This document shows positions 1 to 11,137 of a stretch of DNA of 64,000 bases, one piece after another. The notes under the pieces were generated by a model. It was given only the letters and a program-made list of their open reading frames with translations. It had not been told where the DNA came from and ran no database searches. The DNA is from Misgurnus anguillicaudatus. Lineage: Eukaryota > Chordata > Actinopteri > Cypriniformes > Cobitidae. Location: positions 24,449,001-24,513,000 of the forward strand of contig NC_073354.2 in assembly GCF_027580225.2 (NCBI RefSeq). The letters are read 5' to 3'. The position numbers and the translations under genes were made by a program. How positions within the stretch are numbered: the stretch's first letter is position 1; every line of letters starts with the position of its first letter.

Positions 1-418
1 ATTTGTATGTTTGCCTCCACACATTGTCATTCCTTGTCATTTTTGATATAATGGAAAATGTAAGTGTACATTTATGAATGCTGCTCTTGATGATAGTCCC
101 ATGTAAGGTTGTTTTTAGAGACATTCATTAACTCAAATGAGAGTTTGTATAGAGGGACTACAACACGGACCATTCATGTTGGTGCTATAATATGACTGTG
201 TATTTAACTAAATGATTTTATGCATACGTTTTTATGGTTGATTTGCTTTATTTCTTCAGTTCGGCTTCAGTGTTGTAAACCCTTGTGACTGAAGACAGGC
301 TCTGCATTGCGTGTCTGTTTGTGAGGTTAATATAGAGCATTATGAAAGAGTCAGAATAAAGCATAATGAACAACACTTTATATTAGACTATTATTGTATT
401 TTTGTAAAGTTTTGCTTT
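1..418. other. Unassigned AT-rich sequence
   Basis: No gene, repeat family or RNA gene is recognised here. Short open frames carry no recognisable motif. Confidence 0.5.
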
Positions 419-784
419 TTAGAACCAGTGTGTAGATTTTTAGCGACATCTAGCGGTGATACTGGGAATTGCAACCAACGACTCAGACCACAGCTCAGAC
501 ATCCCTTTAAAAACGCTATGGTCACAGGACAAACACGTCATCGTCTGAGACAACGAAGTGACAAAACGCACTCTAGAACAGTTTGTCAGTTTAGGGCTAC
601 TGTAGAAACATGACGGCGACCTCCACGTAAGGAGAGCCGCGGTGTATGTAGATAAAACGGACCATTCTAAGGTAATACAAGCATTACAGTTCATTTTGTA
701 AGGTCTTTATACACCACTGAAAATATAGTTATGTATATAACATTGCAGAGATCCTTCTAAAAATTGACACACAATGCACTTTAA
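419..784 (-). mobile_element. TTAA-type MITE, 'GTGCAGTGTGTAA' family, copy 1
   Basis: This is an inverted-orientation relative of the elements at 39187-39577 and 40095-40514. It shares the block 'agcgacatctagcggtga' and the interior about tens of bases further on, and ends in ACACAATGCACTTTAA. The right end is an intact TTAA (781-784); the left is TTAG (419-422). It is non-coding and diverged. A TTAA target suggests piggyBac- or Kolobok-type mobilisation, which is inference. Confidence 0.65.
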
Positions 785-1024
785 AATAACATAATGCCTC
801 TCGTCCAATCAGATTCAAGGATGGAGTTAAGAGCGCTTATGCAAACCGTCTTTTGCACTTTATATTAATTTGCCTCTTGACATGATTTATAACTCGACCC
901 AGTTATTGCTAGAATCCATATTCAAAAGTTGCAGGAGGAAGTATCTACTGCAGGATTTGTCAATATGTCAATTAGGGAGTTTTTTGACCCCTAATTGAAA
1001 AACATTTTTTTTTCAAATCTCTTT

Positions 1025-1582
1025 ATAGACCCTTTTACTGTTTGTACACAATGATGACGTCGCAGCGTATGCGCGCGCATTTAGGCAACGGAAGTATGGC
1101 AAGAATCAGCAGTGAAGCAACACAGACAGAGAAAGTTATTTTTTAAAATTTGACTTTATCAACTTTTTCAACACAGCTACCAGATCCATGTACTATAGTG
1201 GAGTGGATACACTGCAAAAATGATTTTCAAGAAAAAAACATTTGTCTTCTTTTCAGTAAAAATATCTAAGAATTCTTAAATTAAGATGCTTTTTCTTGAT
1301 GAGCAAAACGACGCAAGAAAATAAGTCTAGTTTTTAGACCAAAAATATCAAATTTAAATGATTTTGTGCATAAAACAAGCACAAAAATCTGCCAATGGGG
1401 TAAGCAAGAAATCTTTAAATAAAAAAACATTAAATTCAAGAAAAATTTGCTTACCCTATTGCCAGATTTTTTTGCTACTTTCTAAATTGTTAACACGTTA
1501 GAACCAATGGGGAATAACACCACTTCTGTTGCCGAAATGCGCGTGCAGGCTATTTGATCACGTGAGCTGTAAAAGGGTCTAT
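1025..1582. mobile_element. Foldback DNA element with long imperfect TIRs
   Basis: The left end reads TAGACCCTTTTACTG and the right end CTGTAAAAGGGTCTA. The complementarity continues inward: GCGCGCATTTAGGCAACGGA near 1070 pairs with the complement of the GTTGCCGAAATGCGCGTGC block near 1530. No reading frame is preserved and no clean target duplication was found. The middle is occupied by a second MITE (1209-1478). Confidence 0.65.
1209..1478. mobile_element. Palindromic MITE nested in the foldback
   Basis: It begins ACTGCAAAAATGATTTTCAA and includes GATGCTTTTTCTTGATGAGC and GCCAATGGGGTAAGCAAGAA. The complementary arm is represented only by TTGCTTACCCTATTGCCAGA, so the right arm is truncated. 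It is non-coding. The sequence is recalled as a widespread teleost palindromic repeat. Confidence 0.7.
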
Positions 1583-1742
1583 TCAATAATTTTTTACATC
1601 TTTGCAAAGGTACAGTTTGTGTTTAATAGCAAACTGTTCAAATTGAGCCATGGTTAGTCAATGAAAATGGCTGTTGTGATAAATGTTAAAGGAAAAACTT
1701 CAGAATTAAGTTTAAAATTAGGACACTGCCAACATTTTATTT

Positions 1743-1938
1743 GTAACACTTTACAATAAGGTCGTATTTGTTAACAATAGTTCATGCATTAGCTAAGTTA
1801 ATTACAACGAACAATACTTCTACAGGATTTAATACATTAATTATTACATGGTGAAAAACGATATTGTTCATTGTTTGTTCATGTTAGTTAATGCGTTTAC
1901 TAATGTTAGCTAATACAACCTTATTGTAAAGTGTTGCC
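1743..1938. mobile_element. Palindromic MITE (TAACACTTTACAATAAGG termini)
   Basis: The termini are GTAACACTTTACAATAAGGT and its near complement ACCTTATTGTAAAGTGTTGC. The interior carries repeated, mutually complementary 'GTTAACAATAGTTCATGCAT'-type words. It is non-coding and about 196 bp. It is recalled as one of the commonest teleost MITE types; the superfamily is not assigned. Confidence 0.8.
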
Positions 1939-3405
1939 AATTTTTTTCTAGTCTGCTTTAATGACATATTCTGTTTCCTGTACTGACGCTGTTCTACGTG
2001 TAGGTGGCACTGTTGTATCTTAAATATGTCTTAAATCACTCTTACCTTTATGTATAAATTGTCGTGTCGTGTAATAAGCCGTAATAATGACTGAAAAACA
2101 ACGTAATAGTTTTTGTTTGATGAAGTAACCGAATACAAAACAACAATTGAAGAGATCACATAATGTGTTATGACTGCAAATAATTTAATGACATACTATT
2201 TGAATTGTTTTTATTAGGAAGTAGCTTAATTGCTCTTATTATTTTTTATTAATTTATTTGAGTTCCTAGGCAAACAAGATGTGGACCTAAATAGCAGAGC
2301 ACACAAACAAACAAAAAGCAGACAGATTAATACATTATTTTAATTAATTGTATTTTAAAATTAGCAAGTATTGTGCAAAAGGACAGGTACAGAAAAGCTT
2401 TTCAAGGCTGAAGGAGCCCTTTAAAAGGAACCATCATACAATGAAAGGACATTGTAAAGAAAATGTGCATGTGCCTCCAGCCAAGTGTCTATGAATAGAA
2501 AAACAAATACTATAGAGATTCAAGGGAAAGGTGAAATACTCAACGCTTGAATGAAAGTTGAAAAGATACAATGTGCACCCCGAAGGCATAGAGAAAATGC
2601 AATCATATAGAATATTGCTGAAAAATACCACAGGTGAAAATGTAAACACATCATCAGATGCAATGAATGAATCCGGTGCAAATCTCAGAAAAGTAGTTAT
2701 ACTTCTATTTTTGTGTGCTTAAAATTTCAAGGACTGTGTGTTAAAGCTTCACAAAGAGAAAACCTTTACTCATTCAATCAGTATCAGTGTTGTAGCCTTG
2801 TGAAATGCAGACTGTAATTTAAGCTATTCATACTATTTATTATAAAGGATTTGAAAAGGGCTTCCTCTTACACCACAACACAACAATTTAGAGCAAAAGT
2901 TGAATCACCGATTATGTTTTTCTTGTAAAAAATTAAGACTTTGACCTTAATACCACATCTATTTTTTAACAACCTTAACACTGTAGAGTAGGAACACTAT
3001 GGGTAGGGTGTGGATATTCAGAAAATATGTAAGGATACCTATAATCACCACTACGGTATGTACATTTTCCTTTACAAAAATCAGCCCATCTTACTTTAAA
3101 ATTTGTTATCTTAATTAACAGAGGACTAAGCAGGTTTGTAAAACAGTAACATTAAGTGGAACAGGCTAAAGGAAATGCCCACAGCAGTACAGATGTCTCT
3201 TAAAAAGAGCTAAATGCTGTATAGCCTTATCTGTTCACTGTGATGAGTCGATCTCAATGATGGCAGAGTGTCAGGGGAATGACTGAAACATGCCTCACAT
3301 CCACAGCTTATCTCTGTAGGACTGAAAGACTTCAAAAACGACACTTTGGCACAAATAGATTGCTTTAAGAAATGAAAGGAACAGCTCACCCATAAATGGA
3401 GCTTT
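1939..3405. other. Single-copy-like stretch, nothing recognised
   Basis: AT-rich sequence without a repeat end, coding frame or RNA gene that I can support. Confidence 0.5.
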
Positions 3406-3560
3406 CCTGTAGCTTTAACTGTTAGAGCACAGCAGCTCTGCAATGCCAAGGTCACGAGTCTCATTCCCAGGGAACATACATACTGATCAAATATATAGCT
3501 TGAATGCACTATATGTAACATTGGATTAAAGTGTTTGCCAAATGCATAAATGTTAATGTA
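3406..3560 (+). mobile_element. tRNA-derived SINE (cypriniform type)
   Basis: The head is tRNA-like: 'TAGCTTTAACTGTTAGAGCA' matches a polymerase III A box, and 'GGTCACGAGTCTC' about 40 bases downstream matches a degenerate B box. The body is followed by the tail 'GGATTAAAGTGTTTGCCAAA' and TGCATAAATG, the hallmark 3' end shared by cyprinid SINEs and their partner LINEs. The B box departs from GGTTCGAATCC, so this copy is old and probably not transcribed. It is not a functional tRNA gene. Confidence 0.8.
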
Positions 3561-3659
3561 TGTAACATTTTGTCATTATGGTTGTATATGTGCTGAAACA
3601 AAGGGAGAGTTTTTAAACAGTAGCAGAAGGTGAAAATCATCAGTAAAATAATAACCTAA

Positions 3660-4118
3660 ATTGCCCATCCAAGGAGGCGCAAATTCAAAATAAGTGTTCG
3701 GAGTGTCATGTGTGTTGCTTGCGTTTTCAAAATATGTGTTTGTTGCATCATGTAAATAAACCATGTGCATCATGTGTTTTGTCAAAATAAGTGCCTGCTG
3801 CACACACGTCAAAACTGTTTTGTAATAAAAGAGATGCTGACGTTCACAAAATACACGCAAGACACTCCCTTAACACTAAACTCTGATTACGCATGAGATC
3901 ATGCGAGTATCTGGCAAATGCGAGCGTCTCCTTTATCATAAACCCTTTAGACGCATCTGCAGCAGGCTCTTATTTTGACAAGACAAGTGATGAACACAGG
4001 ATCTTGATGCGCAGAACACATATTCTGAAAAAAGGAACCAAACACATGACGGGCTACATATATGTTGTGACGAACTTTGGATCAAGCGTCCTCGAAAAAA
4101 AAGTCACCGGCCGCCACT
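3660..4118. mobile_element. hAT-like MITE with CCGCCACTG end, copy A
   Basis: The right end, GTCACCGGCCGCCACTG, is a typical CAGTGGCGG terminus. The body repeats in reverse complement at 41752-42161 (for example GTTTTGTCAAAATAAGTGCC and ATCATAAACCCTTTAGACGC). The left terminus is eroded near 'ggaggcgcaaattc'. Two internal halves are partly complementary, so the element can fold. The open frames across it are by-products. Confidence 0.7.
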
Positions 4119-4365
4119 GAAATTGCCATATGTTTTTTGTTATAGAAATCTGTGAAATTGCTGCTAAAGATTTTATATAGGCATGGGCCGGTATGAGATT
4201 TTGGCGGTATGATAATAACCTTATAGTGTTGTGGTAATGCCACTGCAAAACTAAAATGCATTATTTTTATTTGTCTGCGTATACAAACAACAACTTTTCA
4301 ACTTGACACAATCCATTTTATTTTGAAGCAACATACAACATGTATGCCAGGTAAAAATAAAGCCT

Positions 4366-4826
4366 TTAAAGGGGACAGAGAATGAAAAACCATTTTTACC
4401 TTGTCTTTGTTGAATAATGGTACCTGCATTCACGAACATACAAAAAGTGCTAGACATGCAATACATCTAAGTCTCATAGAAATTCCTCTTTTAGAAATGT
4501 AGGCCAGAAAACGGCCCAATCTGAAAAACTGATGCTTATGACATCACAGGCATCTCACTGCCCCTCCACTTTAAAATAATTGGCTACATTTTTTAAGTGG
4601 CAGCAAAGTCAGCCAATCAGTAATGAGATTGCAAGTTAAGCCAGTAGGGGGAGCCAAATAGGTGCAAACTCACTTGTTTAAAATCCCCAACCCTAATACA
4701 GCTATCTGAGAGAGGTTTTCGGAAGCGTCTGAGGCATTACAGACCCAAACAAACATTTTTTTGTCTACATGTCACATCACAGAACAAGGATAAATACCCC
4801 GTTCAATCATTCTATGTCACCTTTAA
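4366..4826. mobile_element. TTAA-type MITE nested in the hAT element
   Basis: TTAA sits at both ends (4366-4369 and 4823-4826). The termini are TTAAAGGGGACAGAGAATG and TTCTATGTCACCTTTAA. It is non-coding, with 'atgacatcacagg' and 'ccaatcag' words that recur in related teleost TTAA MITEs. Confidence 0.75.
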
Positions 4827-4942
4827 ATTATAATATTCTTTCAAAAAAGTATTTTTATATATTATTTCATTTAATAAAATATTTTTGTCATTTTTATATT
4901 ATAAATTTGAAAATTGTAATTTTTAATATTTTGTGTGTATTT

Positions 4943-5361
4943 CAGTGATTCTTGAGATCAGGGAAATTTTTCTAAAAAAAAATCTTCATTATTTTAAAAA
5001 CCAGTGTATACATATTTGTTAAATGAGGGTATATTACCATGTTTTGGAACAACCTCCCATTTTTTTAGTTTGCGGGATCAGCACTGAAATGTCCATAAAA
5101 TAATTATTTAAGAAATGATCACAAATATTTTGATTCTTAGCAGTTTTTAATTGTCTTAATCACAAAAAAATGTTTTTAAAATAATCATATCACCTTTGAA
5201 AAGTTAGATTAGTCAATGTTTAATGATTGCGGTTTAGGCTGTATGTATTAATCAATTTATCATTTAATTTCCATAATGAACAGTGATACTTAGAAGCATA
5301 CAAATTACACAATTACTTTTTATTTACAAATTCTTTTGAGGGAACAAAACAGCTCATCTTT

Positions 5362-5424
<63 letters not shown>

Positions 5425-6200
5425 TATCATTCTGACGGAGTTGACAAGGCATCAATGGTGTTGACATCTGACGGAGTTGACAAAATACCATGTTTCCTCT
5501 CATAACACATGTGCTTCTCACAAGAGCCATCTTGTTTATCATTCATTTCTTGTTACCTTTAAACTTTAGTTAAATTAAGCATTTATAACAGAAAAAATCA
5601 TACAAATCTTACATTACATTGTTTATTGTGTTGACACACTATGGTTGTGACATGCAAAGTATTAACAAATAGGTATACATTTAAAAGAATATAAAAAACT
5701 TGCCAGAGCTAGAGTGGTCTCATGGCATTTGAAAGAACAAGGAATTGATAAAGGGGTCCTCACAGTTTTGGTTGCCCTCAATAATTCCTGATTATTTTAT
5801 TTTTAAAAAAGGTATGACGGTGTTGACAAAAACTCAGGACACAAGTTAAACGTCTTAAAACTACATGAAAATCAGTTTTTTCAGTTGTAACTTTTGATGC
5901 TCATTAAATTAATTACTAAACTACTTACACATAGTACATATAACATTTAATTTAAAATTACTTTTAATTGTAATGTAATGACACCTGCTTCCGGACAAGG
6001 GTTTTTACAGACACTGGTCCCATATCATATCATTTAGAATTAAAAACATTTATAAAACGACATGAAATAATATTTAGTTGTGCTTTAATTATCCTTTTTA
6101 GTCTTGTAGTTAAGTGTATGTGTAATATTAAGTATTTTTTTACCCACAAACTGTGTTTTATCTGGTGGATTTGTTTTGTCCCTGATCTCAAGAATCACTG
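4943..6200. mobile_element. TIR element with 'TGACGGAGTTGACA' repeats
   Basis: The left CAGTGATTCTTGAGATCAGG and the right CCTGATCTCAAGAATCACTG are perfect inverted 20-mers. Inside lie two copies of TCTGACGGAGTTGACAA (near 5430 and 5467) and single GTGTTGACA words. It shares its architecture with 11138-11936. No transposase frame is visible; the superfamily is unassigned. Confidence 0.8.
5362..5424. repeat. (ACA)21 microsatellite
   Basis: A perfect trinucleotide run of 63 bp lies immediately upstream of the 'tctgacggagttgaca' motif. Read on the minus strand it yields a poly-leucine frame, which is an artefact. Confidence 0.97.
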
Positions 6201-6339
6201 ATATATATGACAAAAATTATTTAATAAAATATTATTAAAATGTAAACATCAAATCATGATTTCATGAATTTTGTGTAAACACAGCTCATAGACATCTGTA
6301 TACCTTAAAACCAGTAACCAGCCCATGCCTAATTTTATA

Positions 6340-6954
6340 TACTAAACAAATTACAATGATAGTTTTGATAAACTGTCATGATATGAATAAACATATGTGA
6401 GATTCTCCTCTAAAAAAAAAAAAAACACAGCATGTGAGTTTGCTATGAGAGTAAATAATTACAGAATTTTTTTTGGGGGGTGAAGTATTCTTTCAAAACA
6501 TCTGTTTATCTCTGCGTGACTGCCGTAATGAGCTCTCGTCTGGTTTTGTGATATAGTTCAATCTTTCCCTACATCAATAGTTTAGAGTTCAAGTGGAATG
6601 CTTCTGGAAATGCTTTTAAATGAGGGGACAGCAGGGTAAAGAGGAAGTAGTTTTCTGAATTTAACAGATGAATAGTGAAATATGTCATGGCCTTCCTGTT
6701 GGTTTCTCTTCATTTTATTCTGAAATGGTTTGTAAGACATCCCTTCTGCCTCAGGAAATGAAGTTGAATAGATGAGGCATCATCATTGCCTCTTGGTTTG
6801 TATGTCTTTCTTTCAGTCCTAAAAGAGTTGAAAACAAATGACAGAATGACAGAATATTCTTCACTTAAAGATTAAAAGTCTCACCCCTACCCACCAAAAA
6901 AAAAAAATCTCTTTCTGATCTCAATTTATTTACGGTGAACAAAGTTTTTAACTA
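6340..6954. other. Unassigned sequence with short homopolymers
   Basis: Holds A-runs near 6412 and 6898 and a T/G run near 6470. No gene or element ends were found. Confidence 0.5.
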
Positions 6955-7215
6955 TACACCACAGGCCTGTCGAATGCTTTACTCTGATTGGTTGAGAAAT
7001 GTTCCACGGGTATGCATTATTTTTCGATAAATGCACACCTGACCTGTCAAATATTTTAAAATGACCACCAATCTTAGAAATAACTGTGGTAACTCAGATA
7101 TAAGTGGAATAATTGACTCCGACCCTTTGAATTATTTGAAAATAATGCACACTCTGCCTAGCGTCATGCCGGATTACCATGTGCATTATTTTCAAATAAT
7201 TCAATGGCCCGCCGT
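6955..7215. mobile_element. Hairpin-containing repeat fragment
   Basis: It contains 'CTTTACTCTGATTGGTTGAG' and a strong inverted repeat: TTGAATTATTTGAAAATAAT near 7128 pairs with ATTATTTTCAAATAATTCAA near 7185. Similar sequence is recalled from teleost DNA transposon remnants. The ends and superfamily are not resolved. Confidence 0.45.
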
Positions 7216-7299
7216 CAATTACATCTTACATATTTTCTCTTTTTTTACTGTGATCTCTGGACATTTATTGACAAAGATTGCTAGTCCGTTAATTCATTT

Positions 7300-7598
7300 C
7301 AGCTATACTTTTATATAATTTATTATTATGGGACAATATAATACATCTCTGATATAGCTTTATCAATAATATATAGCTTTGGCTGCATACAAACACCTTT
7401 TCTTTTATTCAGTGCGCCGACCTAAACAAACTCTTTCTTTTCTCTCAACAGGTATTGTTTAGAAATAGTGATAACTTATATCTTGTTACAGGCACCTTTT
7501 GTACTATTGCCTAATATGACATATCCCTTTGATTGTTTTCTAATCTTTGTAAGTCGCTTTGGACAAATGTGTCTGCTAAATGCTTAAATGTAAATGAA
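7300..7598 (+). mobile_element. LINE (L2/CR1-like) 3' end
   Basis: It ends with 'TAAGTCGCTTTGGACAAATG' and 'GTCTGCTAAATGCTTAAATG', the conserved 3' tail of teleost L2-like LINEs that is also used by SINEs. Only the 3' untranslated part is present. The upstream limit is approximate and no reverse-transcriptase frame remains. Confidence 0.6.
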
Positions 7599-8490
7599 AC
7601 TTCTGTAAGTGTGTTTCTTCAGATTTGGCTTGAAGCCGTGCTGTCTGTTGAACAGGACTGAAATGATGATGTTAGCAGGGTTTGACTGGCAGACTGTCAT
7701 TCTAACAGTTTGCATCTCGAACATTAACATTACATTACAGCTGCTCCCACACATTCACGTCTCATCTATTTGAGAAAAACAGAAAATGTTCTCACCATTG
7801 GTAGCCTACAGACACACAGTGAGAAACCAAAAAACCTGCAGTAAGTGGTTCACTATTTTGAATCAGATGCATGTTACTTTAGCTTTATGGGAGCTTGATG
7901 AGGTACAATTGAAACAACTTGTGTGGATCAATAGTCACTTACATGAAGCATATCAGTCACATGTCCACCGTACACCTAAAGCATTGATAAGTGTTTTATA
8001 AGGCGTTTGTAATTTATAGCGCCCTTTAGCAGTGCAACTGACATTTCGATTTTTAACCATAATGTAAAGTTTACAGAGGAAGGCAATAGCTATGGATGAC
8101 TTCTGCTTTGTCACCTCTAGACTGTATACATATCCGTTTTACTGTTATAATGTAATGCATAAAAATTATTTCTATATTTATATAGTGATATCCAAATAAA
8201 TAAAGCACAAAATGTTAAAGCAAAACCCTAAAACCTCAAAACAAAAAAAAAAGCGATTTCAATTTCTAGGTCATTAATGAAATACAAATATGTGATGTTG
8301 TCCATGTTTGCATGCTGCTATTACAGCAAAATTTATTTTTAAATATTTTTTAAAGAAAATTTAAGAAAACCTAAGAAATTTAAGAAAATAAGATATTATT
8401 TGTTATTATTTTGGACCCCATTGTAAGTACATGATATAAAACATACTATAAAACTGTATGGAGCGGTTACAAGGTTTATCCTAGTGCCAG
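7599..8490. other. Single-copy-like stretch
   Basis: No supported gene or repeat. Short frames (for example 7786-8001) show no domain or codon signature. Confidence 0.5.
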
Positions 8491-8600
8491 AATAAAACCA
8501 ACATGATCTCACAGAAAGTCGTGTTATAGTCACGAAAAATGTGATTAATTTATTTGTGTCCATTCCACAAAAATCAGCTTTTTTGTGCCTTGAGCTCGAA

Positions 8601-10556
8601 CAGTGCCGGCCTGAGCCTCTTAGGGGCCCTAAGCAGAATGTGTTTGGGGGCCCCCCTCCCACCACGCGGACACAAATGTCACGCTCTAATGTTACATTAT
8701 AAATTAATACAGTGAGGTTAAATAATGAAAAAAATCTATACTTAAATAAAATACTTTATTCTTCAATGTGTCATGTCATATTAACAGGCTATGGAATGTT
8801 AACATTGGCCAACAAGAAAAACCTCATCTGCTGCATCATCAGCTGTGGAGGCACCGACACTTGATGAAACATCAGGGGCGGGTAGAGTTGGTTGTGCTCC
8901 AAAGTACTTCAACAGTGTTCCTGAAAAAAGTAGCATTGGATAAGTGCATAGTTGATCGAGCAGAATGAGTTTATTTTGCTAATTTTTTCATTACTTACAC
9001 AACAAGCAATAAATAAATAAATATGAGGATAGCACTGTTACATCACTACCCACCATATAAATAAGATTGAAGTCTATTTTCATCACAGAAATCTCCCTAC
9101 CCAACATGGTATTGGTATATATTCTCATAAAGTCCAATACCATCTCTTAACAAAGATCTTAGACAGAGAGCGCATGTGCTTTGCCTATGAAGCTGGAACG
9201 TTACCGATGTTGGAACGTTCACTTCAACACATATAGCAATGCTAGCTAGGGGTGTGATGGATCACAAAACTCACGGTTCGGATCACATTATGGTTTTTGA
9301 GGCACAGATCTGATCATTTTTCGGATCAGCAGAATAAGGGGTTGGAAAAACTAATAAAAAATGAGGAAATTACTTACAAACTTTTATAAAAAGAACAAAG
9401 TTGCACATTAAGTAAGGGCTAAAATTAGCATTAGGTACAGAAATCAAATCAAATGAATCATAACACTTTATTGTATGAATTAAATATAATTATTATTTTT
9501 AGAGCTACAGAAGTGATTTTCTCTTTGTCTTGGAAGGTTTGATTAACATTAATGACACAGACTTAAATAGGTTAATTAAGGTTACTGTCTCTTTAAGAGA
9601 AGCACGGACCTGGTTTCTGCCTAATCTATACATAAACCGTCCAAAGACATAAACAAATGTTTTTATTGGAAAAGAGTACTGTGGAGATCATTTTGTTTGT
9701 ATGTGCCCTGTCAAGAACAGAAAGATTTTATGTTCGTCTCTCCATGTGTGCCCTACTAAGTGCACTTATACGCGGCGCGCTCACACAGACGGAAATAGAG
9801 ACGGCGGAGCATAAAAACATTATGTTGTTTTCAGTGCTCTATTCCTCAAATGTATGTTAATAAACTACAGTATGACACAAAATAGCGTAACTCTCTCTAA
9901 AGTTTAAACATCAAGTGTTAGTGTTCTGATCTCTGAAGGGAGCTGGGCTGGACAATTTAAACCGCATGGGCATGCAGAATACTGCTCACTTTAGCGCCTT
10001 TTTGCGGGATAAATTGTTTAAAATCACTTGAAATGTTAACTTTTGCAAGCCTTTGAAACACGTGCAAATGATAAACTTTCACTATTTAAGCGCATGCGAG
10101 CCGAACCGTGGGTCGATCACGGTCACGGATTAACGTCGATCTGTCACACCACTAACACAAATTAAACATACTGTATATAATCATGCAAACATACCTTTAT
10201 CTTGCTCTTTTTTTCTCATCATCGGTCCTTTTCTTTGTTCTCTTTTCGGCCCCAGAGGGATATATCCTTTTTTGTGACATGTCAAATGGCTCATCATTGT
10301 TTACAGTGAGTGACGACGTCATGCACTTGCGCGCCGACGCGCAGGTGGCGCAGGTGTCTATGTTGCGCCTGACTAAAATGCTAGCACTGCATAAATTATT
10401 CATTTATAAATTCGTATTCATTAATTCATCCATTTATATTACCTGTTTAAGTTATTTAATTGTATAAAAAAAAAAAACGATTTGGGCGGGGGCCCCCTGG
10501 TGGCCAGCGGGGCCCTAAGCAGCCGCTTGGTTTGCTTATGCCTCGGGCCGGCCCTG
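8601..10556 (-). mobile_element. hAT transposon derivative, 1956 bp
   Basis: The termini are CAGTGCCGGCCTGAGCC (left) and CGGGCCGGCCCTG (right), with subterminal GGGGCCCTAAGCA on both sides. The 8-bp target duplication AGCTCGAA is perfect (8593-8600 and 10557-10564). It keeps a decayed N-terminal coding segment on the minus strand (8799-10280) but not the catalytic part, so it could move only in trans. It lies within the older element 8499-11076. Confidence 0.92.
8799..10280 (-). pseudogene. hAT transposase N-terminal remnant, two exons
   Basis: On the minus strand an ATG at 10280 opens MSQKRIYPSGAEKRTKKR and continues, rich in Lys and Arg, to a donor-like AAAG/GTATGT at 10195/10194. After about 1.27 kb a tract ending TTTTTTCAG precedes GAACACTG at 8920, whose frame reads TLLKYFGAQPTLPAPD and on through a Ser/Asp-rich stretch to a stop at 8799. 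A basic '(S)GAEKRKKK' start followed by 'LLKYFG' is typical of the leader of fish hAT / ZMYM-like transposase proteins (recalled family knowledge). An A-run shifts the frame before the donor, and everything downstream (zinc finger, catalytic and dimerisation regions) is missing. The exon join is inference; the peptide resemblance is fairly strong. It is non-functional as a transposase. Confidence 0.6.
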
Positions 10557-11137
10557 AGCTCGAATGTCTGTGTTGTGTCACTCGCACAAATTTCTATAAA
10601 TAGTTTTTCGTGCGCGTGTCACGACTTTCTTTTCGTGTCATTTTATATATTGTTTTCTCCTTTTTTTCTATTTTTAATCATTGTCGCTTGGGGTTAGATG
10701 GGGTTTGGGTTTGTACTTTTATGTATTGGTTTCTACATGTTTTTCTTCAGCTATTAAAACTATTCTCACCTGGAGTTTGTGTTAGAGTAGGGGTTTGGGT
10801 AAGCATGTCTAAAAATGTAACAGAACGTGATTCTAACCCCAACCCCAAGCGACAATGGTAAGAAAATAGGAAAAAACTATGAGAAAACAATGCATAAGAT
10901 GAAACAAAAAAGAAAGTCGTTCAACGGACACAATTTTTTTTATAGAAATTCCTGTGAGTGGCACGACAAAGACATTCGTGCTTAAGGCACAAAAAAAGCT
11001 GAATTTGTGCCATGGAGACAAAGAAATTAATCACATTTTTTGTGACTATAACACGACTTTCCGTGAGATCAGTCTGAATAAGATGCATGTTTGAGCTCCC
11101 TTAATTTAAAAACATCTTGCACTGACATATATTAACA

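Larger units (their letters stand above)
4178..6331. mobile_element. hAT-type element with perfect 8-bp target duplication
   Basis: The left terminus TAGGCATGGGCCGGTATGAG and the right terminus AACCAGCCCATGCCTA form short TIRs. The flanks carry identical 8-bp duplications, ATTTTATA at 4170-4177 and 6332-6339, as expected for hAT transposition. No transposase is left. Most of the 2154 bp consists of two later or co-amplified elements (4366-4826 and 4943-6200). Confidence 0.8.
8499..11076. mobile_element. Long-TIR 'TGATCTCAC' element, split by a hAT
   Basis: The left end is CAACATGATCTCACAGAAAG and the right end GTGAGATCAGTCTG; the TIRs continue as GTCGTGTTATAGTCACGAAA and its complement. The flanks AATAAAAC (8491-8498) and AATAAGAT (11077-11084) look like an 8-bp duplication with two changes. 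Removing the insert 8601-10556 plus one copy of its duplication leaves a continuous foldback of about 0.6 kb. Interior 'aaccccaacccc' words recur in relatives at 13333, 48654 and 49092. Confidence 0.8.

Noticed and set aside
3406..3478. Possible tRNA gene
   Set aside because: A and B boxes are degenerate, no cloverleaf can be completed, and the tail identifies it as a SINE.
5360..5542. Minus-strand frame ending in poly-leucine
   Set aside because: Product of translating the (ACA)21 microsatellite.
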